A program made the position numbers and the translations under genes. DNA of 64,000 nucleotides from CANMXU01 sp052030545 (GTDB taxonomy: Bacteria > Pseudomonadota > Gammaproteobacteria > Enterobacterales > Alteromonadaceae). The notes under the pieces are model-generated. The model was not told where the DNA came from and ran no database searches. It worked only from the letters and a program-made list of their open reading frames with translations. The stretch spans positions 1-64,000 of the forward strand of contig NZ_JBPDIH010000010.1 in assembly GCF_052030545.1 (NCBI RefSeq), written 5' to 3'. This document shows positions 51,451-60,246 of this stretch, piece by piece; within the stretch, counting starts at the first letter, position 1, and every line of letters starts with the position of its first letter.

Positions 51451-51732
51451 TTACCCTACATCCGTAGTTTGCAATTGCTTTAGCTTATTGATTGTTTTTT
51501 CAGGTAGGTTTGGAGGTAAATTTATTTCAAGCTCTATGCCTAATTGCTCCAATAGATTTAGCACCCGACCAATTTCCACGGTCTCTTTTCCATTTTCAAA
51601 TTGGCTGATAAAAGTTAAGCCATTTCCTGATAATAGCCCTGCGGTTTCTTGATCAAGCGATTGACTTTGTCTGACAAGCTTAGATACAACTCCTAGCAGC
51701 TTTATGTTTTTCACTTTAATATTAACGTGCAT
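51451..51732 (-). CDS. hipB: HipB-type antitoxin, HTH repressor
   Basis: The 93-residue Xre-type helix-turn-helix protein neutralises HipA and represses the operon. The helix-turn-helix lies at about 15-65 (LVRQSQSLDQETAGLLSGNG, then FISQFENGKETVEIGRVLNLLEQLGIEL). I start at ATG 51732 because AAGGTGG lies 5 bases upstream; the GTG at 51741 would overlap that site. The C-terminal tail (about 75-93) is Lys/Gln-rich and probably flexible, as expected for proteolytic control. Three palindromes at exactly 49-base spacing lie upstream and are the likely operators. Confidence 0.92.
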   Translation of the reverse strand: MHVNIKVKNIKLLGVVSKLVRQSQSLDQETAGLLSGNGLTFISQFENGKETVEIGRVLNLLEQLGIELEINLPPNLPEKTINKLKQLQTTDVG

Positions 51733-51744
51733 TAGAACCACCTT

Positions 51745-51764
51745 ATTTATGCGAACACATAAAT
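51745..51764. promoter_or_regulatory. hip operator 1
   Basis: ATTTATG-CGAACA-CATAAAT: 7-bp perfect arms around a 6-base centre, 13 bases upstream of the hipB start. It would overlap the ribosome binding or transcription start region. Confidence 0.7.
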
Positions 51765-51793
51765 ACTAGCATAAAACATCTCTAGTACAACAA

Positions 51794-51813
51794 TTTTATA
51801 CGAACGCATAAAT
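51794..51813. promoter_or_regulatory. hip operator 2
   Basis: TTTTATA-CGAACG-CATAAAT: the same palindrome with small changes, beginning 49 bases after operator 1. Confidence 0.68.
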
Positions 51814-51842
51814 AAGAAGAAAAAATTAAATATTCCACTATT

Positions 51843-51862
51843 ATTTATACGAACGCATAAAC
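51843..51862. promoter_or_regulatory. hip operator 3
   Basis: ATTTATA-CGAACG-CATAAAC: third copy, beginning 49 bases after operator 2. The centre CGAACG is identical to operator 2. Confidence 0.68.
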
Positions 51863-52176
51863 CTTCTGCCGAAGGGTGGGAAGCCTCATAAACTTCAGAC
51901 AATTTATTACGGTTAACTTAGGTTGCTTCGTAATGAAATGAGCCTTTTCGTTTGGTTGCTCAACAAAAAAGTGTCTAATCACTCAACGACGCCTTTTGCG
52001 AAGCACAACTAAGAGTAATCCACGGACGATCTACATAGTTTAGCAATGTGCAAAATCTGCATATGTGCGTGTTGTCGACGTTAGTTATCGACTAGTCTTT
52101 AGGCTCACCTATTTCAGCAATATTCGCTAAAACAGGTGATTTTTCTTGTTTGTTGGGGCAGAAGTGTTTACCGGCT
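51863..52176. other. Gene-free stretch between hip operators and a sulfatase
   Basis: No gene, RNA or complete mobile element is seen in these 314 bases. Near the sulfatase end, TCACCTATTT and AAACAGGTGA (about 52107-52135) can form an imperfect stem with AGC..GCT inside; this may end the sulfatase transcript, but the minus-strand T-run is poor. The rest looks like decayed DNA at the edge of the hip module. Confidence 0.4.
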
Positions 52177-53646
52177 TTACCAGTGTTCAATCACGAAATA
52201 GTCTTCAGTGGTTAAGGTGTTCTGCAGTGCTTTAGGTACGCTAGTTCGTCTTGGTGGTTTGTTTTGATCCAACTTAAATGCTGGTGCTGTGATCACCGGT
52301 ATATTGCCAAAATTCTCAGTTAAAAAATCGCCTTGTTCACGCATCCAAACAAACAATTGTTTCTTTAATCGCTGTTGAGTTGAAGCTAATTCTGGACGGT
52401 TAATTAAGTTGTGCTGTTCAAACGGATCGTTTTGCAAATCGTACAGTTCTTCAAATGATTCATTCTTATGTTTCATTGCACCTTGGCGTAAAAAGGCATT
52501 GATATGCTCATTATCGGTTAAGTTTTTGTCGAGTACTTCAAGTGCATTAAAGTTGCGAATATATTTGTAACGGGTATCTCTGATCATGCGTGAAGGGAAG
52601 ATATGTGCATTAATAATATTTTGATTGGTACGCACGCCATAAACGTATTGATGAATCGGCTGATTGTAGCCTTTAAGAATCGGTAAAAAGCTTTTTCCGT
52701 CGAAATCTTCAGATGCTGTTCCGCCAGCAATATCGATAAATGTTGGCAATACATCAGTGTAATGAATAAGTTGTGCGGAATGACTCTTGGGCTTGATCAT
52801 CGCAGGCCAACGCACCACAAAAGGCACATTCAGGCCAATGTCTTTTAGGCTAAATTTACCTGAAACACCATGATCTGCACTATAGATGAAAAGCGTATTG
52901 TCGGTTAAGTGGTTATCAACCATGTTCAGTACATGTTCAAGCTGTGTATTGTCTTCTTTAATGCTGCGGTAATAGCCGGCTTTTTTCTTAATGTAGGCGT
53001 TATCGTCCTTTAAGTGTTGGTCGAACGGGTGAAACTTCAACTGATCAACATCAGGGTTTTGAACGTCGAAGTACTTCCCGTGCGGATATTTTGAGGTAAT
53101 AAACATCACAAACGGTTTGGAGGCGGTTTGGAAATATTGCTCGATGTCTGCCAGCGGAATATAGTCGCGCGGCACGCCCTTTTTAGGCACAGGTTGCCAT
53201 TCTTGATCCCAATCGTAAACACTCGGTGGTTTTACATGGCTTTTACCGGCCAATACAACTTCATAGCCTAAGGCACGCATTTGTTTGGTAACCGACTTAA
53301 TATCAGGGCGTGTGGGGGTGTGATTGGCAAAAGCACCGTTTTTTAACGGATATTTACCGGTAAAAAGCTGTGTTCTACTCGGTGCACAAATTGCCTGTGC
53401 GGTGAAAGCATTTTTAAATAACATGCCTTCATTGGCGAGTCGGTCTATCGCAGGGGTATGTACTTTTTCATTGCCGTAGACACCATAATCGGTAATGTCT
53501 TGATCGTCTGCTAGGTAAAAAATAATATTTGGCGGTAGATTGTTAGCAGATGCTGTGTTGGTTTGCTCTGTTGCTGATTGAGTACAGCTTATTAAGCCAA
53601 GTGCTAATAATATAAAAAATAGGTGCGTTAAGTTTTTATTGCTCAT
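52177..53646 (-). CDS. S1-type sulfatase lipoprotein with CAPSR motif
   Basis: The 489-residue sulfatase has a lipobox (LISC, Cys21), metal site FYLADDQDITDYG, formylglycine motif Cys87-Ala-Pro-Ser-Arg, VVLAGKSHVKP (pocket Lys and His) and IYSADHGVSGKFS. The ADDQ...CAPSR...GKSH pattern is closer to heparan N-sulfatase-like S1 members than to the other copies here. It lies 18 bases downstream of the GH39-like gene in the same direction, suggesting they work together: xylose or uronate removal next to desulfation. Substrate unknown. Confidence 0.92.
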   Translation of the reverse strand: MSNKNLTHLFFILLALGLISCTQSATEQTNTASANNLPPNIIFYLADDQDITDYGVYGNEKVHTPAIDRLANEGMLFKNAFTAQAICAPSRTQLFTGKYPLKNGAFANHTPTRPDIKSVTKQMRALGYEVVLAGKSHVKPPSVYDWDQEWQPVPKKGVPRDYIPLADIEQYFQTASKPFVMFITSKYPHGKYFDVQNPDVDQLKFHPFDQHLKDDNAYIKKKAGYYRSIKEDNTQLEHVLNMVDNHLTDNTLFIYSADHGVSGKFSLKDIGLNVPFVVRWPAMIKPKSHSAQLIHYTDVLPTFIDIAGGTASEDFDGKSFLPILKGYNQPIHQYVYGVRTNQNIINAHIFPSRMIRDTRYKYIRNFNALEVLDKNLTDNEHINAFLRQGAMKHKNESFEELYDLQNDPFEQHNLINRPELASTQQRLKKQLFVWMREQGDFLTENFGNIPVITAPAFKLDQNKPPRRTSVPKALQNTLTTEDYFVIEHW

Positions 53647-53664
53647 GTTCTCTCTTCAACCTTT

Positions 53665-55365
53665 TTATTCGAATCTGATCTCGAGTTTTTGCACACCAAA
53701 AGATTCCATCGCAGTATTGAGTAAAATGCTAGCGTTGCCGTTTTCATCTTTTACCACTTTTGCTTGTTGCCATTGACTCCAATTAAGTGCGTTTTGTTTC
53801 CCGTATTTGTGCTGATGGTTAGCAAATACTTGCTGCCCACTGCGATTAAGCAGTTTATTCGCTGACGCGCTTGGGTGAATGTTTTCAAGCCGCCAACCGC
53901 CATTTTTTTCAAGTTGTTGGCTCTGTGGAAATTCAGCGTAAAACTGGTCAAGGGTATTATTGAATCGATTAATCTTGCCAATACGATAGCTAAACTCTGT
54001 TCCTATAGGCTGACTAACTTTAGCGGCTACTGATACTACCTCTGGCGCGAGGTAGGCGGTATTTTCTTTGTTGAAGTTGTACAGCAAAATATCGATATTG
54101 TTTTGTGAAACGCTTTGGCTAAATATGCCACCAATTTGATTGCCGGCGATGTTACTTATGCCTTGTGTGTAACTGTTAAAATGTTGATTGCCCAACATTG
54201 AATGTAAGGCCAATTGCGTCATGGCGTCAGCGCTATAATGACCGTTAGTATGATTGCCCCACTGAAAAACTTCTCGGATGTTATTTTCGAGCATCATCTT
54301 AGCGAACATCGCAAAAAATGATGACGCATGAGAGGTTGATACGCTAACAAATCCCGCTTTAAGCATCGCCGAAATAAATTTAAATTCATGAATTTCAAAG
54401 CCGGCGTTAGGGTTAAAATCGGGGTGATGTTTTATTGGTGCAATATCGTATTGATATACATGTGTTAAATCGAGTTCATGGCTTTTAGTAATATGAGGGT
54501 AATACGAGATTGCGATAAAATCGTAATGCACATTATGTTGTTTTGCCCATTCAACAAAAGGTACCGCATAGCTGTTTTCTTTATTCTTGGTGTAATCTAA
54601 ATACTGGCTTTTAAATGAGCCTTCACGAAAATGAGCGCCTATTTTTGCCTTGGGCAATACGGCATGAACAGCAGCAACGGTATTTTGATAATGGTCGAAA
54701 AACTGTTGTTGAGTACCGGCCCAATGTTGCGGACGGGTGTCTATTTCTGAGCCTACCCGAAAGCGCCAAGCAAGTACCTGCTCTTTGCCATATCTGTTAA
54801 CCAAATGGCGGATAAATGCCTGCATGTATTTCTGCCACGCTAACGCATCGTTAGGGGGCAAACCGTTGCCATAAACGCCAACACGATCTTTAGCTAAATA
54901 ATGTTGTCCATCGGCTTTATTAACAAAAGTATAGCCACGTTGAAACGCCCATGGCGGATTGTCTAAAACGATCTGAAAAATATCCCAATCCTGTGCCAGC
55001 CAAGCATCAATACGTTTGGTTGCCGCTGAAAAATTATAAACGTATTTTTCACCATTCCATAAATAGGTATCACCGTTTAAGTCTTGATTACGCCAGCCGC
55101 CGAGCATACGTACCGTTGATACTAGCTTTTTACGACCAAAATGCGCAGGAACACCTTTTGGATTGCCAGTTTCAGTGCGCACCGACACGTCGAAGAAATC
55201 ATATATGTTACCCAGTTGACTGCTAGGATCAGTAAAGTCGGCGTTAACGCTAATGCTCGTCAAATTGTTGAGCTGCTGGGCAAGCTGATTGTTTTTCGGG
55301 TTGCTTGTGGTGCAAGAACTCGTCATGTAAATCATGACGAGTAATAATAGTTTAGCTGTTTTCAC
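53665..55365 (-). CDS. GH39-like glycosidase lipoprotein (candidate beta-xylosidase)
   Basis: The 566-residue lipoprotein (MTSSC, Cys18) begins with GTG at 55365; this gives the full signal sequence, while later ATGs cut into it. Its TIM barrel is of clan GH-A. DNPPWAFQRGYTFV and YGKEQVLAWRFRVGSE-ID carry the likely acid/base Glu207, and FEIHEF carries the nucleophile Glu327, 120 residues later as in GH39. The acid/base lies in GSEID rather than the usual WNEP, so the family assignment is tentative. GH39 enzymes are usually beta-xylosidases, and one works on ulvan fragments in Formosa. It is 18 bases upstream of a sulfatase. Confidence 0.78.
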   Translation of the reverse strand: MKTAKLLLLVMIYMTSSCTTSNPKNNQLAQQLNNLTSISVNADFTDPSSQLGNIYDFFDVSVRTETGNPKGVPAHFGRKKLVSTVRMLGGWRNQDLNGDTYLWNGEKYVYNFSAATKRIDAWLAQDWDIFQIVLDNPPWAFQRGYTFVNKADGQHYLAKDRVGVYGNGLPPNDALAWQKYMQAFIRHLVNRYGKEQVLAWRFRVGSEIDTRPQHWAGTQQQFFDHYQNTVAAVHAVLPKAKIGAHFREGSFKSQYLDYTKNKENSYAVPFVEWAKQHNVHYDFIAISYYPHITKSHELDLTHVYQYDIAPIKHHPDFNPNAGFEIHEFKFISAMLKAGFVSVSTSHASSFFAMFAKMMLENNIREVFQWGNHTNGHYSADAMTQLALHSMLGNQHFNSYTQGISNIAGNQIGGIFSQSVSQNNIDILLYNFNKENTAYLAPEVVSVAAKVSQPIGTEFSYRIGKINRFNNTLDQFYAEFPQSQQLEKNGGWRLENIHPSASANKLLNRSGQQVFANHQHKYGKQNALNWSQWQQAKVVKDENGNASILLNTAMESFGVQKLEIRFE

Positions 55366-55414
55366 GTTTTATTTGCCTAAATAGCTGATGTGGCGAGCGT
55401 GCTGAATGTAAAGT

Positions 55415-56839
55415 TCAGTCATTATTTTTAGCTGCCGGATCTGGGTGTTGGTAGACACCGGGTTTTATTTTGATATTGATCTCGGCTTTGTTTTTTGGCC
55501 ATGCCAATATCACCAATTGTTGTCGGTCTTCGTCCCAAACAATGTCATGAGGCGTAGTATTGTTGGCAGCGTGTTTAACAAGGAATCCTTTCGAAATAGG
55601 GCTTTTTGCAAGAATTAAATCGTCACCAACGTGCACCGAAAAACCATCGGGGTAATGACGATCAGCAGCGATAAAAATGCGTGATGCACCTTTGCTATTA
55701 TCACTGATAATATTGATATCTAAGGTTCTAGTGGCAAAATTAAAAAGAAAATTATTGATGTCGCCAGCAATCAATTGTGGGTAAGGGCGGGCAATAATGT
55801 CGGTAATGTATTTTCGCTCAACAGTGCCGATGGCTTGTTTGTCGCTAAAAATTGCCCAAGTCGACTCGCCACCGGGTAAAAAATTTTGATAACTGCGGTT
55901 ACCAAGGAACCAGGCTTTAATTGAACCCACGCCCATTTGGTCGAATATTTCCGCCGTTTTTATATAAAATTCAATATAGTTTAATTGCTCTTTGACTGAG
56001 TTGTCGGTGGTGACAAAGGTTGGGAATCCCCATTCGCCAATTAAAATAGGGGCGTTTAATAAGTCAGACTCTTTATCAAAGCGTTCCATGGTAGGGGCAA
56101 TATAGTCTATATGTTCTTGATAAATATGTGGCGCAAATACAATGTTTTTGCGATTAATTTTTTGTTTAATTTCTGCGTATTGATTCTTATCAATTGCTTC
56201 ACCTTTGTTCATGAAAATGGTTTGAATAAGAAACTGTTTATTGTCGCTATATGGTAGCGCGGCATCGATAATTTTTTCGTAAAACGGGATCAAATATTGA
56301 TTGGTTAAATCGTCATATGAAATATCCATCGTTTTTTTACGAGGTTCGTTAACTAAATCGTAGCCGATAACTGCGTCGTTATTTTTAAATGCATCCCAAA
56401 TATGACGCCACGCGTTAATATAGGTTTGTTGCTCATTATTTTTATCAAGGTAAAGCGCTTGCCATGAAAATCCTCTTGCGCCGTAAACTGTCATTTTAAA
56501 AACGGTTTTTATACCTGCTTCTCGGCCCAGTTTAGTGGCGCGTTTAATACGTGCTAAATATTCAGGTTCAAATGTAGACTGACCAAATTCGCTCAAACGA
56601 CCCATTTCAAGACGTATTACTTGTACGTTCGCGCCCATACGCACCATGCGTAAATAATCTTCTGCATTAAAGTCAACTGCGCCAGCGTGATCATTGGTAT
56701 TGATAACATAACCGCGTGGGATCATGTGGCGGCCGTCTTTGTCGCGTAATCCATGTTTTATCGGAGTTGCACTAAGCGCTGTGAAGCTAGTCGCAATGAT
56801 TAAAACAGAGAGTATGGTTAAGAAAATAATACGTAGCAT
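55415..56839 (-). CDS. GH5-like (clan GH-A) secreted glycosidase
   Basis: The 474-residue protein has a signal peptide (about 1-24, ending LSA) and a TIM barrel with acid/base Glu165 (YDLVNEP) and nucleophile Glu269 (ILIGEWGF), the pattern of family GH5. RLEMG and APHIYQEHIDYI are other barrel elements. A C-terminal beta-sandwich spans about 370-460. GH5 is very broad (glucanases, mannanases, glucuronidases and others), and I cannot name the substrate. It lies between rhaM and the GH39-like gene in the same direction, so a part in xylose- or glucuronate-side-chain removal is possible. Confidence 0.82.
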   Translation of the reverse strand: MLRIIFLTILSVLIIATSFTALSATPIKHGLRDKDGRHMIPRGYVINTNDHAGAVDFNAEDYLRMVRMGANVQVIRLEMGRLSEFGQSTFEPEYLARIKRATKLGREAGIKTVFKMTVYGARGFSWQALYLDKNNEQQTYINAWRHIWDAFKNNDAVIGYDLVNEPRKKTMDISYDDLTNQYLIPFYEKIIDAALPYSDNKQFLIQTIFMNKGEAIDKNQYAEIKQKINRKNIVFAPHIYQEHIDYIAPTMERFDKESDLLNAPILIGEWGFPTFVTTDNSVKEQLNYIEFYIKTAEIFDQMGVGSIKAWFLGNRSYQNFLPGGESTWAIFSDKQAIGTVERKYITDIIARPYPQLIAGDINNFLFNFATRTLDINIISDNSKGASRIFIAADRHYPDGFSVHVGDDLILAKSPISKGFLVKHAANNTTPHDIVWDEDRQQLVILAWPKNKAEINIKIKPGVYQHPDPAAKNND

Positions 56840-56913
56840 ATGGGGAACCTTTTCTCGTAATTATATTTATCAAGTGGTTTTCAGTGTTGTTTGCTAAAAT
56901 TTGCTACAGCGTC

Positions 56914-57228
56914 TTATTCCAAATGAAAAACACAATCGATTGGTGTAACAACAGGGGAGTTATCGTCATTGGTTTCCATAATGTCGGCCATAAACGCCCA
57001 CCACTTTTTCACGATGGGCGCTAACGGTAAGTGGTCCATCGTGTGGTTGTTGGTGCGTTTTAATACCGCAAATAGTTTGTTTGACGATTTTTCGTGAAAT
57101 ATTGAATAATCAGACACGCCAGCTGCTTTTAAAGCGGTAACCAGTTCTGGCCAAATTTCATCGTGTCTTTTTTCGTATTCTGCTTCATTGCCTGGCAGCA
57201 AGGTCATCACAAACGCTATTTTTTCCAT
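56914..57228 (-). CDS. rhaM: L-rhamnose mutarotase
   Basis: The 104-residue cytoplasmic enzyme interconverts alpha- and beta-L-rhamnose so the isomerase can use it. It is full length for the family. YEKRHDEIWPEL (active-site Tyr and His), SIFHEKSSNKLFAVL and KKWWAFMADIM (Trp pair) are the family hallmarks. It is direct evidence that L-rhamnose is an end product of this locus, although isomerase, kinase and aldolase genes are outside the window. It sits between a DUF4861 gene and the GH5-like gene on the minus strand. Confidence 0.95.
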   Translation of the reverse strand: MEKIAFVMTLLPGNEAEYEKRHDEIWPELVTALKAAGVSDYSIFHEKSSNKLFAVLKRTNNHTMDHLPLAPIVKKWWAFMADIMETNDDNSPVVTPIDCVFHLE

Positions 57229-57278
57229 TTTACTCTCTCAATTTAAACTGTTTAATGGTTTTAAAAATATGAGTTAAG

Positions 57279-57303
57279 TGTAGTTTGTTGGGTAAACTAC
57301 ACA
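57279..57303. repeat. Inverted repeat between DUF4861 and rhaM
   Basis: GTGTAGTTT (57279-57287) and AAACTACAC (57295-57303) flank a 7-base loop in the gap upstream of rhaM. It may be an operator or an mRNA hairpin; there is no T-run. Confidence 0.45.
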
Positions 57304-57377
57304 TGTATTCATCACTTAAAATAATGATCAAGGCAATTGGTTAAGCTAAGCTGTTTTGCCTTTCCATAACTAGCGAT

Positions 57378-58298
57378 TTACTTTGCAAGGTAATTGTCTA
57401 AGTATGAATGCCAGCCTTTAATCGAGGTTATTTCTCCAGCGCCTTGCCATGCAAAACCTGCGCTATAAGCTAATGCGCCATAGTCAGTGGTTTCTGTAAA
57501 TAACCAAATATGGCTTTCATCTTTTACATCGCTTGGCAGGTGCTTTATCGCACTGACTCGCTCAGGCGCGATAACAACGCCTGTACCTAAACCTAAATCA
57601 TCAATGACTTCCCATGCGGAAATTCTTCCGGCGCTTTTATTAAACGACACAGCTGCTTTTTCATCATGTGTGGCTAATCCGATAGCAATTGGCAGTTTGG
57701 CGGGTTGACCATTTAAGGTGAATGTTGAATTAACTTGATACAGCTGTGAGCCCAAGGCGAGTGAAACAGTCTTACTTTCGTTAACTAAACCTAGTGGCGT
57801 TTGCCATTCGTACTGTAAATTGAATTTAAGCTGATCACCGCCGCTTTCGATCACGCTATAACTTTTATAGGTATGGGCAGCATAGGCTTTATTATCTACC
57901 CAAATGGCAGAACCACCCACGCCACGGCTAATTCCTGTATGGTACGGGTCGTAACCTTCACCTTTGTCTTTATGGTATGAAATGCCGTTAACATGGCCTA
58001 AATACCACTTATCAATAATAGAATAATCAACTTTTTTCAGCCAAGCATCTACGCCACTAGAATGTCCTTTTAACGGTGCAGCAGGCCCATAAACCCTAAA
58101 AGCAACTTTGTCGTTTTCCCAAGCAAAATCGTCTCTGCGCTCTGGAACAAATCGCGCAAACGCCATGACTTTTGGCTGTGCAGAAGCATCTTTATCTGTC
58201 ACAGCTTCGATGTGCTTAGCATTTGAGCAGCCTAATAAAGTCATTGATGTGCCCAAGCACAACAGCGCTGATGTTAAAGTTAAGCTAGAGAGTTTCAT
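57378..58298 (-). CDS. DUF4861 lipoprotein
   Basis: The 306-residue lipoprotein (lipobox LLGC, Cys20) is of the DUF4861 type, recognised by ARFVPERRDDFAWENDKVAFRVYGP near the start, KGEGYDPYHTGISRGVGGSAIW and a run of beta-strands throughout. DUF4861 proteins recur in pectin and ulvan loci. Their job is not settled in my knowledge; an ulvan oligosaccharide dehydratase has been described from Formosa, and whether it is of this family would need checking. I start at ATG 58298 (AGGA about 8 bases upstream), 24 codons inside a longer frame. It is divergent from the sulfatase at 58449. Confidence 0.82.
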   Translation of the reverse strand: MKLSSLTLTSALLCLGTSMTLLGCSNAKHIEAVTDKDASAQPKVMAFARFVPERRDDFAWENDKVAFRVYGPAAPLKGHSSGVDAWLKKVDYSIIDKWYLGHVNGISYHKDKGEGYDPYHTGISRGVGGSAIWVDNKAYAAHTYKSYSVIESGGDQLKFNLQYEWQTPLGLVNESKTVSLALGSQLYQVNSTFTLNGQPAKLPIAIGLATHDEKAAVSFNKSAGRISAWEVIDDLGLGTGVVIAPERVSAIKHLPSDVKDESHIWLFTETTDYGALAYSAGFAWQGAGEITSIKGWHSYLDNYLAK

Positions 58299-58448
58299 TT
58301 CATCTTTCCTGATATTTTGATCACAAAGCGTTTGTTTTATTGTATTGTTCATTGGTGACAGATAATGCATTATTGTGATTGAAAGTGCAATTATGATGTG
58401 GGTTTTCAGTCATGACCATTGGCAGGGTGTTAATAATAGAGAAGAATA

Positions 58449-59906
58449 ATGATAAATAGACGTAATTTTATTTTAGGTGGAGCTGGGGTTTTAGCTGCTT
58501 CAGCCGCGTATAAGTTTGACTGGTTAACCGAGCTGAAAAAAGAATATCCGAATGTATTAATGCTTATTGTCGACGATTTAAATGATTGGATAGGGCCACT
58601 TGGTGGTCATCCCAATACTAAAACACCGAATATTGATCGCCTTGCTGCTCAAGGTACTGTGTTTACTAATGCTCATGCGCCTGCACCTTTGTGTGGTCCT
58701 TCTCGCGCAAGTATTATGACCGGGCTTGCACCTTCAGCAACCGGCATATATGGGCATGTTCGCGATAATGATATTAAATCGGCCAACGACAAAGCCGCAC
58801 AGTCTATTTTCTTAAGTGAGTATTTTAAGCAGCATGGTTACCATACCGCAGGCGTTGGTAAAATTTTTCATCAACGTGTCGCTGATGGCAGTTTTGATGT
58901 TTACGGTGGGCGCGTTAAAGGCTTTGGCCCTTATCCTGAAAAACGTTTTAAATGGCACGATAAACGCACTAATACCGACTGGGGCCCTTTTCCTGAAAAA
59001 GACGAACAGATGCCAGACTACGACTCGGCGCAATGGTTAGCTAATCAACTAAAACAACAACACGATAAACCATTTTTTATGGTCGGCGGATTTTTAAGGC
59101 CGCATGTGCCTTGGATGGTACCGAAAAAATGGTTTGATCTGCATCCGGTGGAAACACTGACCTTACCGCCTTATCTAAAAAACGATTTAGATGATGTGCC
59201 AGACATTGCTAAACGCGTTACCGAATTACCCATGATGCCAACTACCGAATGGGCGCTTGAAAACGGCGAATGGCGAAATATGGTGCAAGGTTATTTAGCT
59301 AGCGTATCTTTTGTTGATGCTTGTATTGGTACCGTATTAGATGCGTTGGAAGCCAGTGACTATGCGAATAATACTGCGGTTGTCTTGTGGGGAGATCATG
59401 GTTATCAAATAGGTGAAAAAAGCAAATTTGCCAAAATGGCATTATGGGAAACGGCAACGCGCACACCGCTAATTATTAAACCGCCAAAATCGAGCAGTGC
59501 AAAGGTGAGTGATCGCCCGGTGAGTTTGTTAGATTTGTATCCTACGTTAGTTAAAATGTGCGGTTTGCCAGCTAATCCTGCCAATCAGGGGAACGACATA
59601 ACGCCATTAATTACCAACCCCAATGCACCGTGGCAACATGCCGCACTGACTACCTATGGCCCGAATAATCATGCCGTGAAAACCGAGCGCTATCGTTATA
59701 TTCGCTATGAAGATGGCTCTGAAGAGTTATATGATCACCAAAATGATCAGCAAGAATGGCAAAATTTAGCAGGCGATGTTGACTATCAAGAGGTAATAGC
59801 ATCGCTAAAGGCACATTTACCTCAAGAGAACGAAAAGTGGTCAGCGGTTTCATATTATGAGGGGAACGCATACTTCAAGCAGCTAAGCGATAAAGCATCT
59901 AAATAA
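58449..59906 (+). CDS. S1-type sulfatase with Tat-like signal and CGPSR motif
   Basis: The 485-residue sulfatase has an N-terminus MINRRNFILGGAG, a twin-arginine signal with typical RRNF, unlike all other sulfatases here. The formylglycine motif is Cys82-Gly-Pro-Ser-Arg, the metal site LMLIVDDLNDWIG and the second metal element LWGDHGYQIGEKSKFAKM. GVGKIFHQ and GFLRPHVPWMVP place it in the iduronate-2-sulfatase-like group with the copies at 44073 and 46520. Export by Tat would mean folding in the cytoplasm before export. It probably acts in the periplasm on sulfated ulvan fragments. It is divergent from the DUF4861 gene and is followed by a weak hairpin at 59948-59967. Confidence 0.92.
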   Translation: MINRRNFILGGAGVLAASAAYKFDWLTELKKEYPNVLMLIVDDLNDWIGPLGGHPNTKTPNIDRLAAQGTVFTNAHAPAPLCGPSRASIMTGLAPSATGIYGHVRDNDIKSANDKAAQSIFLSEYFKQHGYHTAGVGKIFHQRVADGSFDVYGGRVKGFGPYPEKRFKWHDKRTNTDWGPFPEKDEQMPDYDSAQWLANQLKQQHDKPFFMVGGFLRPHVPWMVPKKWFDLHPVETLTLPPYLKNDLDDVPDIAKRVTELPMMPTTEWALENGEWRNMVQGYLASVSFVDACIGTVLDALEASDYANNTAVVLWGDHGYQIGEKSKFAKMALWETATRTPLIIKPPKSSSAKVSDRPVSLLDLYPTLVKMCGLPANPANQGNDITPLITNPNAPWQHAALTTYGPNNHAVKTERYRYIRYEDGSEELYDHQNDQQEWQNLAGDVDYQEVIASLKAHLPQENEKWSAVSYYEGNAYFKQLSDKASK

Positions 59907-60246
59907 AAATATATTTATAAACAATTACTTATGACTATTTCTATTGGGTGAGTTAGTTCTAGCTCACTCCACTATTTACCTCTTCATTTCTCTTATTTGT
60001 TTCATTTTTAGAACGATTTTTTATTTTTCTCGGTGAATGTGATCGACAGCAAGTCGCGTGTATAAGTTTTGTCATGTATTTCTTTAGGTTTTTTATTTTT
60101 TATTTTCAGTGGTTTATATTTTTTAGTGACTTATTTTGAAACAAAAGTGTTGATAAATGATTTTTAATGACAGATATTGTCGTTCGAAAAACGAACACTA
60201 AAAATAAAAAACCTCATAAATAAAAAAATAAAATAAGGAATAATAA
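59907..60246. other. Gene-free region upstream of the beta-helix gene
   Basis: A 9-bp hairpin with one G-T pair (59948-59967, GTGAGTTAG/CTAGCTCAC) may end the sulfatase transcript. Further right the DNA is very AT-rich, with GTGACTTATTTTGAAAC at 60127 and a GTTCG-CGAAC type pair (TTCG AAAAA CGAA, 60182-60194). No gene was seen. A ribosome binding site AAGGA lies about 9 bases before ATG 60247. Confidence 0.4.

Noticed and set aside
51863..52176. Possible decayed insertion sequence between hip operators and sulfatase
   Set aside because: No terminal inverted repeats, target duplication or transposase fragment could be identified.
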